NCBI GenBank assembly: GCA_023101725.1
Contig: JALJCO010008698.1
Coordinates: forward strand, 1 to 64,000
DNA length: 64,000 bases
Direction of reading: 5' to 3'
Source of the DNA: Atherinomorus stipes
Lineage: Eukaryota > Chordata > Actinopteri > Atheriniformes > Atherinidae
Shown: piece after piece, positions 44,708 to 55,702 of the stretch
Numbering within the stretch: position 1 is the first letter of the stretch
Layout of the letters: the number at the start of each line of letters is the position of its first letter
The notes under the pieces: model-generated
What the model was told of the DNA's origin: nothing
Database searches by the model: none
The model's input: the letters and a program-made list of their open reading frames with translations, nothing else
Made by a program: the position numbers and the translations under genes

Positions 44708-46728
44708 TTCAAGTTCAAGTTCAAGTTCAGTTTATTTGTATAGCACGCTTACAACGACCATGGTCGCACAAAGTGCTTCACAGAGATTTAAAAGATATCC
44801 AAATAGACATGAAAGAACACAGACACTGATGACAGCACATTTACACAAAACATACTAACACATTCACACCTACTGTGTGGTCATATGTGTAAAAACTAGA
44901 AACACAAATACACACATACACACAGGGACGCACAAAACACTGGTGTACTTAGAACATATAGAATAATAAAAATGAATACAATGGCCAAATTAGAAGATAT
45001 AGAACACGAGACCAAAATAAATACTCAAGAGAATAAAAAGTACAAAGTATGAATAACCATCTCGACTAGTTGAAAGCTAGAGCAAAGAAATATGTCTTCA
45101 GTAAAGTTTTAAAGGCTTGGACAGACTGGGAACTTCTAATATGTAGCGGCAGCCTATTCCACAGTTTCGGGGCCATCACTGAGAAGGCTCTATCGCCTCG
45201 AGAAACACATTTGGTTCGAGGAACCTCTAAAAGCAACTGCGAAGAGGACCTCAGAGATCTAGTGGGAGCATGCCTGATCAAAAGCTCAGCCATATATGGC
45301 GGAGCTAAACCATTCAGAGCCTTATAAGCGAGTAATAAAATTTTAAACTGGACCCTAAAGCTGACGGGAAGCCAGTGAAGCTCAGCGAGGACGGGAGTGA
45401 TGTGGTCAGAAAGCCTCTTCCCGGTCAACAAACGGGCAGCTGCATTCTGAGCAAGCTGGAGACGGTGGAGGGATGATTTGCTGATGCCGTAATAAAGTGA
45501 ATTGCAATAATCAAGACGAGACATAATAAGCAAATGAACCACCTTCTCAAAGTCATGTTTGGGCAGGTAAGGTTTGACCTTCCCGAGGACTCGTAGGTGG
45601 AAGAAGACGCTCTTGACCACTGAGCTAACTTGTTTATCAAGCTTCAAGGAATTGTCTAAGATTACCCCCAGGCTTTTAACAAAGGGACGAGAAAAAGAGG
45701 CCACAGATCCCAACATGCTAGCTGCATCATTTGGCAGCTTATCACCAAAAATAATTATTTCAGTTTTTTGTTCATTTAGATGGAGGAAGTTGATTGCCAT
45801 CCAGGCTTTGAGGTCCTGAAGACAATCAAGCAACCCAGACACAGAACCATCTGTTGATTTAAGGGGAACATAAATTTGCAGGTCGTCTGCATAGCAATGG
45901 TAGGAGATCTTGTGTTTTCTAAATATTGATCCCAAAGGGAGTAAATAAAGTGAGAACAGGAGAGGACCTAAAATAGAACCTTGTGGGACCCCACAGGAAA
46001 GAGGTGCGGCAGCAGAGGAATGCTGTTCAAGCTGAACAGTAAAAGTTCGATCAGTGAGATAGGACCGAAACCAGCTTAGAACAGCACCTCTTAAGCCAAC
46101 ACACTGCTCCAGCCGGGATATAAGGATAAGGTGGTCTACAGTATCAAAGGCTGCGGTTAGATCCAAGAGGACCAGGGCAGCTGGACAACCAGCATCAAGA
46201 GTTAAAAAGAGATCATTAAAAATTTTTAAAAGTGCTGTTTCTGTGCTGTGGAGAGACTTAAAACCCGATTGAAACTTATCTAAAATGTCATTAAAATCCA
46301 AATGGGTTTGGAGTTGTGACAGTACAAGTTTCTCTAAAACTTTAGAGATAAAAGGAAGTTTGGAAATGGGCCTATAGTTAGCAAGAATTGAGGAGTCTAG
46401 GTTGGGTTTTTTAAGAAGAGGCTGCACTATAGCCTTTTTGAAAGAGGCTGGGACAGTGCCTGCAGCCAGGCAGAGATTCAATAGGGTCAGTATAACAGGA
46501 CCAATGGAGGAGAATGCACTTCTGATAAGGGAAGGGTGAATGCAGTCAAAGGGAGTAAATGAGGGTTTCAACCCCAAAACCACCTTGGAAAGTTCGGCGA
46601 GAGACACGGGTTCGAACTGCTCAAAGACAGCCGAGCAAATATGTGGATCTGCAGGATCTAGAACTGAGGGGGAGGTAAGGACCTAATAGTTGTGATTTTT
46701 TGTGTGAAGAAACTTGAGAATTTCTCAT
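44708..46728 (-). mobile_element. 5'-truncated L2-like LINE nested in the jockey-like LINE
   Basis: Flanked by the 6-bp repeat ATATAG (44702-44707 and 46729-46734). It ends, in minus orientation, in a (GAACTT)n tail, seen as TTCAAG repeats at 44708. It splits the host element inside RT motif A. Confidence 0.9.
45066..46607 (-). CDS. L2-type reverse transcriptase, partial
   Basis: 513 open codons in a 5'-truncated L2. RT motifs in order are NYRPISKLPF, FQSGFKSLHSTETALL, LVLLDLTAAFDTVDH (motif A), CGVPQGSILGPLLF, CYADDLQIY (catalytic YADD), and a long thumb and C-terminal part ending WNRLPLHIRS. The real frame runs a little further upstream, to about 46665, where a 1-nt shift separates it from the ITTIRS segment. 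The endonuclease domain is missing, so the insertion was dead on arrival. The intact frame suggests it is fairly young. Confidence 0.85.
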   Translation of the reverse strand: MSLAELSKVVLGLKPSFTPFDCIHPSLIRSAFSSIGPVILTLLNLCLAAGTVPASFKKAIVQPLLKKPNLDSSILANYRPISKLPFISKVLEKLVLSQLQTHLDFNDILDKFQSGFKSLHSTETALLKIFNDLFLTLDAGCPAALVLLDLTAAFDTVDHLILISRLEQCVGLRGAVLSWFRSYLTDRTFTVQLEQHSSAAAPLSCGVPQGSILGPLLFSLYLLPLGSIFRKHKISYHCYADDLQIYVPLKSTDGSVSGLLDCLQDLKAWMAINFLHLNEQKTEIIIFGDKLPNDAASMLGSVASFSRPFVKSLGVILDNSLKLDKQVSSVVKSVFFHLRVLGKVKPYLPKHDFEKVVHLLIMSRLDYCNSLYYGISKSSLHRLQLAQNAAARLLTGKRLSDHITPVLAELHWLPVSFRVQFKILLLAYKALNGLAPPYMAELLIRHAPTRSLRSSSQLLLEVPRTKCVSRGDRAFSVMAPKLWNRLPLHIRSSQSVQAFKTLLKTYFFALAFN

Positions 46729-46734
46729 ATATAG

Positions 46735-47448
46735 CACCTGTTTTGGCATCAACTGAAGATATTATGTCATTAGTGAATTTCAAGAGAGTGCTTGTGGTAG
46801 AGAAATTAGGTCTAAAACCAGATTGAAAAGGAGAGAGGATATAAAAGTCGTTTATGTATTGAGATAATTGATTAAATATGATTTTTTCAAATATTTTACA
46901 ACAGTATTAATTATGGATATTGTCCTGTAGTTATTGATGTCATGAGGATCACCATTTTTATACAATGGGGTCACTCTGGTACATTTCCATGATAATGGGG
47001 TAGTACATGTAAGAGATAAATTAAATAAGTCAGATAATGGGTAATCCAGAACACGTGAGGCCATTTTTATATACTTAGTCTTTCGACCATCAGGACCGGC
47101 ACTGCAGTCAGATCTTAACCCATCAATTGTCTGCTGAACTGGGCTAATATTCCTAAAGGAGAAGGAATTGCGGTGAACAGGAGTTGCTACATCAAAGGAG
47201 GAATCAGAAACAGCGAAGTCATATAACTTTGAACTACATGTAGAAAAATGCTGACTAAAAGCGCTGGCAATTTCAGAAGGGTTATCAATTATTTCATTAT
47301 TGATTTTTATAAAGTTAGTTTGCTTTTTGGGAGATTTATTAGTTACAGTATTGATTCTGTTCCAGAATTTTTTATGATTTTTAAATTCAGATGTAAGGCA
47401 GTCCTTAAAATAGTTTGCCTTAGCATTTCTTGTTTCAGTTGTACATAT
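46735..47448 (-). mobile_element. Jockey-like LINE, 5' part
   Basis: The minus strand carries the region N-terminal to, and the first motifs of, the same RT: RVTPLYKNGD (~46960), NNYRTISI, and QSGFRPNFSTTSTLLKFTND up to the L2 junction. The connecting domain upstream includes NISPVQQTIDGLRSD and SAGPDG. It ends abruptly at the Tc1-like insertion at 47449, so the endonuclease is missing. Confidence 0.85.
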
Positions 47449-48342
47449 ACACTGCCTGGACGAAAAAAAAAATCGCCACCAGGATTTAACTAAGCAAATA
47501 GGTCGGAGCCTCCTATTGGATAATTACATGATGGGCGATTATCTTTCAGCTGCAACAAGTTATTTAACCCCAACTGGTGCAATGAGTTGCTTCTCATTTC
47601 CTAAACAACCATGTGGAAAGACACATCCGTGGTCGTGGAAAAGATGTTAGTTTGTCTGAGAAGGGTCAGATCATTGGCATCAAGAGGTGAAAACATCTAA
47701 GGAGATGCAGAAACTACTAAAACTGGGTTCAGAACAGTCCAACGCATTCTGAAAAACTGGAAGGATAGTGGACCATCGTCTTCCAGGAAGAAATGTGGCC
47801 GGAAAGGCAGATGAAGTGATGCAGCATCATGCCTAGTGCTACTGTATGAGCCTGTGGGGGCAGTGTGATGATCTGGGGTTGCTGCAGTTGCTCAGGTCCA
47901 GGTTCAGCAACAGTATGAGCTCAGATAATGAGGTCAGCTGATACCTGAATATACTGAATGAGCAGCTTATTCCATCAATGGATCTTTCTTTCCTGATGGC
48001 ACGGCCATATTCCAAGATGAGCGTGCCAGAATTTATGGGGCTCAGATTGTGAAAGATGGTTCAGGGATCATCAGACATCATTTTCACACATGGATTGGCC
48101 CCCACAGAGTCCAGACCTGAACCCCATTGAGAATCTTTGGGATGTGCTGTGGTCAGACTCTACAATCATCATCAAGATCTTGGTGAAAAATTGATGCAAC
48201 AGGATGCAAATAAATCTGGTGACATTGCAGAAGCTTCTGGAAACACAGCGAATGCTGCGCAATCAAAGCTAAAGGCTCCAACCAAATGTGAAAGGTTTCA
48301 CCTTTTTTTTGTTGGAGACTTTTTTTTTTGGCCGGGCAGTGT
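47449..48342 (+). mobile_element. Tc1-like non-autonomous element, family B, near-complete
   Basis: 5' terminal repeat CACTGCCTGGACG-A-run-TCGCCACC at a TA. The 3' end is GGAGACT, a T-run and GGCCGGGCAGTGT, its complement, leading into TA repeats. The interior is a decayed transposase with the middle deleted, at the same junction as in the sister copies (KADEV-like end to the GGSVMIWG-like remnant). It interrupts the jockey-like LINE. Confidence 0.92.
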
Positions 48343-48343
48343 G

Positions 48344-48420
<77 letters not shown>
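48343..48420. repeat. (TA)n microsatellite, ~38 units
   Basis: Pure TA run between the transposon's 3' terminus and a second small terminus, CACTGGCCGGGCAGTG (48421-48436). This suggests expansion of the TA target-site duplication. Confidence 0.97.
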
Positions 48421-48423
<3 letters not shown>

Positions 48424-48436
48424 TGGCCGGGCAGTG

Positions 48437-48764
48437 TACACCGTAAGTATACTTTATAAGGTCATTTTAAGTTTGCAAAACCACACTTTTAAATACACTA
48501 CTACTAGTACATTTCAGTTTATTGAAATATACTTTAAGACTGATTTACTAAGATCTCAGATAAAGAGCGCTAATCTGTTTGTGGCCCAGGTAGATGTGTC
48601 CGCTGTGTCCGCACTGTTTGTGATCTACTAAGATTGCTCATGCAGTCCGCAACAGCTGCAAACATCAGTATTTAAATGAGGATTTAACTGTGCCATTGCT
48701 TTGCAATGGAAAGTTAAAGACCATGTCATAAACACATAAACTGCTAACACGACTGCGCAGTCTG
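48437..48764. other. No gene seen
   Basis: AT-rich; no recognisable element. Confidence 0.45.
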
Positions 48765-49335
48765 CCGGCCACAAACAAGCGTGCGTCGTTTTATTATAAA
48801 GTTCGGTCCTTCACTGCGGTGAATCGGTCACTTTGATCCACTTCTTCCTCAGCATCACTTCAGTCTGGAATGAAAACTTGGCATTGGCGTTTATCCGATT
48901 TACAAAGTTTAACAGAGTAGTAGCTGACGGACTACTGTTAGCAGGTTAGCATTAGCCAGCTTGATGACGTGCCTAACATTGTGCGGCTGAAAACACACAA
49001 GCATCTGAAAGCGTCTCCTTTCTTGGCAGTCCCCAGTTGTTCCACTGGAAACGGGGGGGTACAGACCCGATTTTCAGATGTTTGTGTGTTTTAAGACGCA
49101 CAATGTTAAGCACGTCAGTAAACGCTAGCTGGCTAATGCTAGCATGCTGTGAAGTGCCGGTGTTGTGCCCCACCGGCGACAAACAAACGTGTGTTTTATT
49201 ATAAAGTTCGTCCCTTCACCGCGGCGAATCGATCGCTTTGATCCAGCTTTTGATCCAGTATCACTTCAGTCTGGAATGAAAACTTAAGTATGTTTGGAGT
49301 TTATCCGATTTAAACAGTATAACAGAGCAGGAACG
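48765..49335. repeat. Composite direct and inverted repeat
   Basis: Two direct ~160-bp copies (48770-48925 and 49175-49335) contain TTTTATTATAAAGTTCG, CACTTCAGTCTGGAATGAAA and GTTTATCCGATTTA. They flank an imperfect palindrome whose arms (~48940-49010 and ~49075-49150) hold GCTAATGCTAGC-like and AACATTGTGCGGCTGAAAAC-like sequence. No ORF. It may be a foldback transposon. Confidence 0.75.
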
Positions 49336-49909
49336 GCTGTCGTTAACATGGCCCGGAAGAGGAAGTGCCCAAATACCGGGAACTCCCGGTAAGCGTGATA
49401 ATCCCCTATGGTCTTAATGGTCTTGGGCCTTCTTATTTATCTAACCTGCTTTTAAACTAAAGTTTCATGACAAAACATTGGTGAAATGAAGGAGTTTGTG
49501 GCAGATGATGCCTTATTTAGAGGCTGCACAAGGTTTGACCCATCACTGCCATTATATCGGACATACCCTGATCTGGAGTGGATCTAAATATCTGCTGAAG
49601 GAATTCAAGTTGCACCAAAACTGTCTGGGGGAGGAAATGAACGGATTCATGCTACAAAATAGATCCAGGTTGAAAAAAAAAACGAAGTTCCCCTTTAAGA
49701 CCTTTTCAATAAAGCATTTAATTAATTTGTCATTTATATTTCTGACTGTTTTATTCATTGACTTACCTATTTATTTGTTTTTAACTGTGTTATTATAGTT
49801 TTGATTTTACCAAGGCAAGTTGTATCAGTTGTTTTTATTACTCTTTTGTCCATATTTTAATACTGATAGTTCTTAATTGTTCTTATTGACATTCATGTGA
49901 TTCAATCTT
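49336..49909. other. No gene seen
   Basis: A/T-rich flank preceding the inverted retroposon. Short hydrophobic ORFs are not supported. Confidence 0.45.
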
Positions 49910-50845
49910 TTTTTTTTTCTCCTCTACTTGTCCTGTCCAGCATCATAGCAGCAGAATGGAAATCTGATTGCTTTATTCTGTTGAACAGTTTTGCTTTACC
50001 AAGCGGAGCTTTATGAACATAAGGCTCCACTTGATATCATGTTTATTCATTTTATTTCTTTATTTAAACATTTGTCTATTACACCATTCCATTTCATACT
50101 GCTGGGCCTGACAAGGGAGAAATGAAAGTTAACAGAGGTAATGATAGAAAGTGAAACAGAGAGAAAGGAGTAAGGAAGAGGAAGAGAGAGAGGAGAGAAA
50201 ACATGAATCCACTTACACAGTTCACTGGTACATCTGTACCGCGATCCCTAAACAACCAAGGTCTCTGTTGGAAAACAAAACAAGCAATCCCCTACAGGAG
50301 GACCTGCAGGTGGCTTAAATATCCTCAGATCATACAAACACACACAAACACACGCAGAACTACGCAGAGAAGAGGTACAACCTAGTCAGCGCAATGGGAA
50401 GTAGAGAAGAGGTACAACCTAGTCATCGCAATGGGAAGTAGAGAAGAGGTACAACCTAGTCATCGCAATGGGAAGCAGAGAAGAGGTACAACCTAGTCAG
50501 CGCAATGGGAAGTAGAGAAGAGGTACAACCTAGTCAGCGCAATGGGAAGCAGTGTCACAGTGTCAACATGCATAATAAAGGGTCTCCGTGGTGATACAGT
50601 CATGCAGATGCAGCCTCGTCTCTGCAAGGAGGAGGAAGCCCGCAAGGCTCACGACCCAGGCCCCCAGCAGCCACCCAGAGGCCCAGATCCCAGCCGCCCC
50701 CCCCCCCCCCCAAAGAACGGACATGCATCCCCCAAAGGGCGGCAAGAGGCGGCCCCAGCCGGAGCCCCCCGCGGTCTCAGGGCCCAGGCCCCAGCGGACC
50801 AAGACCAGCAGCTGGCGACCCCACTGGGCGCCAGCTGCCCAGCGT
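49910..50845 (-). mobile_element. GC-rich VNTR retroposon, copy 4 (minus orientation, 5'-truncated)
   Basis: Inverse complement of 40735-41700: a T-run at 49910-49919, the unique tail (49930-50370), five 37-bp units (50372-50552), then the GC-rich segment up to about 50845, where similarity stops. The tail is nearly identical to copy 3, including an identical spurious 60-codon ORF. A close, recent relationship is likely. No target duplication was found. Confidence 0.88.
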
Positions 50846-51181
50846 CGGGCTCAAAACCCAAGCACCCAGGAGTTGTTTCACCATCCAGAAGTAAACAGTG
50901 ACGCACATCTAATTGGGTGCTGAATAAAGTGGAACATAAGATAAAGAGCAGAAACACGCACACCACAAGGACTCCCTAAGAGTTTTTAATGGGTGACGTG
51001 TCGTTTTGGGAGTGCGAATATCTTTATTTTAATTCGTCATCCACACTTCAATTTTTGTCGAAGGGAATCCCGGAAGTGACGTATGTGGGAGCGCAACGAC
51101 ATTCCCGTTTCCAGGCCTATTTCGACATCATAATCAGCAAGACTTTTTTATAGCACATTGGGTTTTACATGAAAGTCTTCT
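50846..51181. other. No gene seen
   Basis: Ordinary composition; the start of the CALHM-like relic follows on the minus strand. Confidence 0.4.
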
Positions 51182-51530
51182 TCAGCCTCCCCTGGAAGTC
51201 TTTTCTTTTATAAGAATAAAAAGGTGAAACCGGGGCATATGTGTACCTTCCATCAGCACGGTGACCCCCCACAGCAGACCAACAAGAGCCGCTTTGTGGG
51301 TGTGAAGGAAAACAGTAGTGCTGGTTAGTCTACAAAGTGGATTCTTGCACAGCGGTGTTGTTGATTCGCTGCTGCTTTCCAGATTCCCCGTTGGCGGTGT
51401 CGTTGATCCACCGCTCTCCTTTCTTTTCTTGCATCCTCCACACAGACACATGCATGCATACCTGCAGATACAATATGCTACAATAATGTTGGCAAAAAAA
51501 ACCTTCAGCTACATGTTGATGGTGAAGTTT
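51182..51530 (-). pseudogene. CALHM-like exon relic (TM2 to TM3)
   Basis: On the minus strand, from ~51517, a hydrophobic stretch (FFANIIVAYCICRYAC) is followed by a Cys-rich CLCGGCKKRK and a short Ser/Thr loop. Then comes HKAALVGLLWGVTVLMEG, which aligns with the TM3 region of gene 1 ([17 protein letters not shown]) and gene 2. DNA similarity is also visible (CCACAGCAGACCAACA shared with gene 2). TM1, the Cys-x-Cys loop, the WYVC motif and exon 2 are missing. I read it as a decayed fourth paralog; a highly diverged exon is the alternative. Confidence 0.6.
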
Positions 51531-51834
51531 GATGATATCTGCTGCAGTATGGCCATGTGTGAAAGGAATGTTGGAGTTTGAAGATGATTCATTCATCTGT
51601 TTCATCAAACAAACCGTCACCGGATCTCTATGAATTGGAAAACTACCCAGGAGCAGAGTTTTATTTCACCGAAACGCAGCCCTCAACCTGCAAAGCATAT
51701 GTGATGCAAGGTCAGTTTTATTGGGAACGTTGTTCTGATAACACGACATTATATCTGATCTGCCTCGGCTGTTCTGAGTTCAAGTTCAACTTTATTTCGA
51801 CACACATCCTCACAACCAAAGGATGACTTGAGGA

Positions 51835-51872
51835 GTGGGATTAACAGAAGAGATCTCTTCTGTTAATCCCAC
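51835..51872. repeat. 38-bp perfect palindrome
   Basis: Two 19-bp arms with no spacer, centred on AGATCT at 51853/51854. The left arm begins GTGGGATTAACAG. It could form a perfect hairpin or cruciform. Confidence 0.95.
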
Positions 51873-52248
51873 ATAAACTCGCATCTGAAGACAGTTTTTA
51901 GTCTCAGACTGAGATTTTACAAAGACTGGGAATCTTGCAGGACCACAATTTACAACGAGATTCTTCCAGCATTTTTCCCACACTCTCAAAAACAGAGGTA
52001 CGAGACAGGATCATTTCTGTACCTGAAGGTACATTTTTTACAAATATTCTCTTAAAAGTACAGTATTGGTCTTTATGAGGCCAGAAGAACCTATATACTA
52101 TGAAAAAGGGTCCAAAGTAATATAACGTACACATTTGTACCATTTCAACCCTAAGGGTACCTGCAGCATTGAAAAATGTGCGTAGCTTTGGACAAGCAAC
52201 AAGCTTTGTCCCCTTTTAAGTACAAATTGTTCCCATCATCACCATCAT

Positions 52249-52371
52249 CAAGTTGAGCCTTATGTTCATAAAGCTCCGTTTGGTAAAGCAAAACTGTTCA
52301 ACAAAATAAAGCAATCAGATTTCCATTCTGCTGCTATGATGCTGGACAGGACAAGTAAAAAAAAAAAATCC
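52249..52371 (+). mobile_element. GC-rich VNTR retroposon, 3'-end fragment (copy 5)
   Basis: Matches the last ~115 bp of copy 3 (GAGCCTTATGTTCATAAAGC to GGACAGGACAAGT) and ends in a poly(A) run. It is a heavily 5'-truncated insertion. Confidence 0.85.
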
Positions 52372-52399
52372 AGTGTTAAAATCAAGAAAAATGAATTTA

Positions 52400-53072
52400 C
52401 TTCAGAAACGACTAAAACTGTGTTCAGAACAGTCCAACGCATTCTGAAAAAACTGGAAGGATAGTGGACCATCGTCTTCCAGGAAGAAATGTGGCCGGAA
52501 AGGCAGATGAAGTGATGCAGCATCATGCCTAGTGCTACTGTATGAGCCTGTGGGGGCAGTGTGATGATCTGGGGTTGCTGCAGTTGCTCAGGTCCAGGTT
52601 CAGCAACAGTATGAGCTCAGATAATGAGGTCAGCTGATACCTGAATATACTGAATGAGCAGGTTCTTCCATCAATGGATGTTTCTTTCCTGATGGCACGG
52701 CCATATTCCAAGATGACCGTGCCAGAATTTATCGGAGCTCAGATTGTGAAAGATGGTTCAGGGATCATCAGACATCATTCTCACACATGGATTGGCCCCC
52801 ACAGAGTCCAGACCTGAACCCCATTGAGAATCTTTGGGATGTGCTAGAGAGGGCTTTGCGCAGCGGTCAGACTCTACCATCATCATCAAGATCTTGGTGA
52901 ATAATTAATGCAACACTGTGTGGAAATAAATCTGCTGACATTGCAGAAGCTTATCGAAACAATGCCACAGTGAATGCGTGCCGTAATCAAAGCTAAAGGC
53001 GGTCCAACAAAGTATTAGAGTCAATGACCTTGTTTTTTTGGTGGCGACTTCTTTTTTTGGCCAGGCAGTGTA
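52400..53072 (+). mobile_element. Tc1-like non-autonomous element, family B, 5'-truncated
   Basis: Begins inside the element (GAAACGACTAAAACTGTG). It shares the internal deletion and catalytic-region remnant with 47449, and ends with GGTGGCGACTTC, a T-run and GGCCAGGCAGTG at a TA. The longer 3' half here shows [15 protein letters not shown] transposase residues. Not functional. Confidence 0.9.
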
Positions 53073-53519
53073 TCTGTGGCTGTTCACCCCGGATCTGTGT
53101 AAAATTTAAAAAGCATTTATATTTTCTTTTAATGTATTTTTTTCTGACTCGTTCAGCCAAAAACAAGGAGAAAAGTTGTCTAGAACTTGATAAAAGTTCA
53201 TATAATTCCAATATTCAGCCTAAGTGGATAAGTAAATAACCCGTTCCCACCTGGATCATCACTGAGGCAGAGCTAGCGCTGCTGCCTTCATCAGACTTTC
53301 CTTCATGTTTCACAATTCGAGGAAGCAAGCGCAGTGCGAGCTCCGTCAGACGTTTGCTAGATCAAACGTCTGTTAGCTGACGGCTGTTTGTCTCTGAGGA
53401 AATCCTCAGAGAGTGTGGATAGGTTAGGATTCTCCTCAGGTTTCTCTTCCCACTGCGCAATGAGACCTTTAAATGACAAACATTTGACGTAATTTTTTAA
53501 CATCCAAATCAGGTCTCCT
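53073..53519. other. No gene; two small perfect hairpins
   Basis: CAGACGTTT/AAACGTCTG arms at 53347-53355 and 53364-53372, and CTCTGAGGA/TCCTCAGAG at 53392-53400 and 53403-53411. Otherwise nothing recognised. Confidence 0.5.
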
Positions 53520-54180
53520 GAAGGTGCAGAATGAAAGTTTTTATTACATCTTTTTCAGGTGTTGCATTGAGGTCCAATTCTGGCGTCTGGACGTTCACAA
53601 GACGTGCAAATTCTGCACTTATTCTACTTGTTGGGTTTGGGGGTTACAACTGAACTAGTAAGACAGTGGTGAAGTTTAACCAGGACCATTTGATTGATGG
53701 AGCAGTGTTTCAAGCCTCTCTGCCACAGAGGATGTCAGGAAGCCATCAATGATGTGTAGTTGAATTTACAGAAACAAATAAAAATAAAAAAAATAATTTT
53801 TTTTTTTAAATTGAAATGGAGAGGGGGCAAGAAAAATGGAACGTTAATTGGGATAAAATCTATGAATCTATAAATGAACAAGTGAAAATTCTGCATTTAT
53901 TTTGCACGTTCTGATGACGTCTAGATGTGGTCCTTGACAGACGTCCAAAGGAGATTCTTACTTGAACGTCAGTTTAACGTGTAAAAGAGGTCCAATAATG
54001 ACGTCTAATACTTGGATCTATTTTGCACGTTACTTTAACGTCTAGATTTGGTCTTCACATGGCGTCCAAATTCTGAACGTCATTACGACGTCTCAAACAG
54101 GTCCAATTTAGACGTCATATTTCTAACCTATTTTGCACGTCGCACTGACATGATCTGCACGCTCTCCGACGTCCGATGTT
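53520..54180. repeat. Degenerate ACGTC-rich repeat region
   Basis: Many irregularly spaced ACGTC/GACGT words (e.g. 53920-54170) in AT-rich context, as AACGTC, GACGTCC or GACGTCT followed by AATT or TTTGCACG. It looks like a decayed tandem repeat of ~27-60 bp. Confidence 0.6.
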
Positions 54181-55702
54181 TGGTGGGTTCAACAAAGAGG
54201 GCGTCTTGCTACGATGCTGCGCATGCGTGTTTGCTTCATGACTGGTGCCGCCTCGTTTCGTAGACCGCTGGTCAGTCAGTCGTTTTCAGGGAGCTTGGCC
54301 TGAATATTCATGTATATCACTCACATTTGCATGACTGAAGAAAAAACGACTTAAATTAAGTTTTTATGAGGAAATAACAGTAAGATGCTGAAAAGCTCTT
54401 AAAGTCTATTTTTCATGACACGGCTTCTTTAATAATTCCTCATTAAAAAGACCATTTTCCTCATTTTTGAGAATCAGCTGTCGGGATGAGAGCTGCAGCT
54501 GCTACGAGTGTGGACCGAATGAGAGGCAACGATTGGAAAATGTCATTTTCATGAGGGTAAAACCTCAAAGCAACATACTGAGAAAAAGAACGATGAACTA
54601 GTTTAATCTTGGAACAGTGAACTTACAGTTGTCCTCAATATTATTCATACCCTCGAATTAATGAAAAGGCCAAATTGACAATAGCAATTCAAATAACAAG
54701 AAACTAAAAATAAATAAAAATTTACAAAATTATAATTTATTGAATTAAAACATTGCTTTTGACTTGTGGTTGGAAATAATAATAATTAAAAAAAAAATTG
54801 TCTCAGACACATCAGAGCATCTTTCCATGAACATGGACCAACATACCTGTCAGCAGGTGCAGACGTCTGATTGGACGTCACAGAAACACCTGAATGCAGT
54901 GATTGGCTCAAAGTGTTGCTCAGTAATATTTTAGCTTCAGAGCCTCATCATGCTTGTTTACTTGTTTCATTTTCTGTGTTTGTTTTTATTATTTCTTTCA
55001 AACCACAATTCAAAATCAATGTCATGATTTTCACAGAATTTTTATTTATTATTACTTTTTACAATTTCAACTTATTTCAATGCCGGCTGATATTTTCCTT
55101 CTTTTATTTGAGGGTATGAATAATTGTGAGACTGACTGTAGGTTAAAAAATGTAATTATGAACTAGCTGCTTTTAAAATGTGTGAACTGAATAAGTTCAT
55201 GAAGAAAATGTATTTTCCAGCTCTGCTCACCGGCGGCCGGCGCTGCCGCCGGCGGCTTGTTCATGCAGCTGAGTCACGCAGCGGTGCAACAAAACAAGAT
55301 GGAGGAGCAACGTCTGGCTGCTCCACCCTGACATGGAGACGCTCGTCAGACATGCACGGCAGCAAATCCTGCACATGACAGAGGAACTGAAACCAGAATA
55401 TCTGTTTTATCACACCAGGATCCGCATCGATACCAGGATGAATTCAGGAAAAAACTCTTTCATTTCCCAGTTTTAGGAGACCAGACTGGATTTAAATTTC
55501 ACTTTAATGATCATTTAAAAGTCCAAATGAAGAAAAACAACTTTAACATTTGATGAAAGTTTCCAGTTTGACGACGTTAACTGAAGAAAACAGAAAATAA
55601 AAGAATCAGAAAATGTTTGAAACAAAAGTTTCATTTTAATTTGAACAAAAAGAAAAATGAAGAAGGTGAAGAACGTGAAGAACGTGACGCGACGACTCCG
55701 GA
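54181..55702. other. No gene identified; 3' flank of gene 3
   Basis: AT-rich, with a GCCGGCGGCCGGCGC CG-rich patch at 55228-55255. The part near 55600-55702 is likely the 3' UTR of the minus-strand gene 3. Confidence 0.45.
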
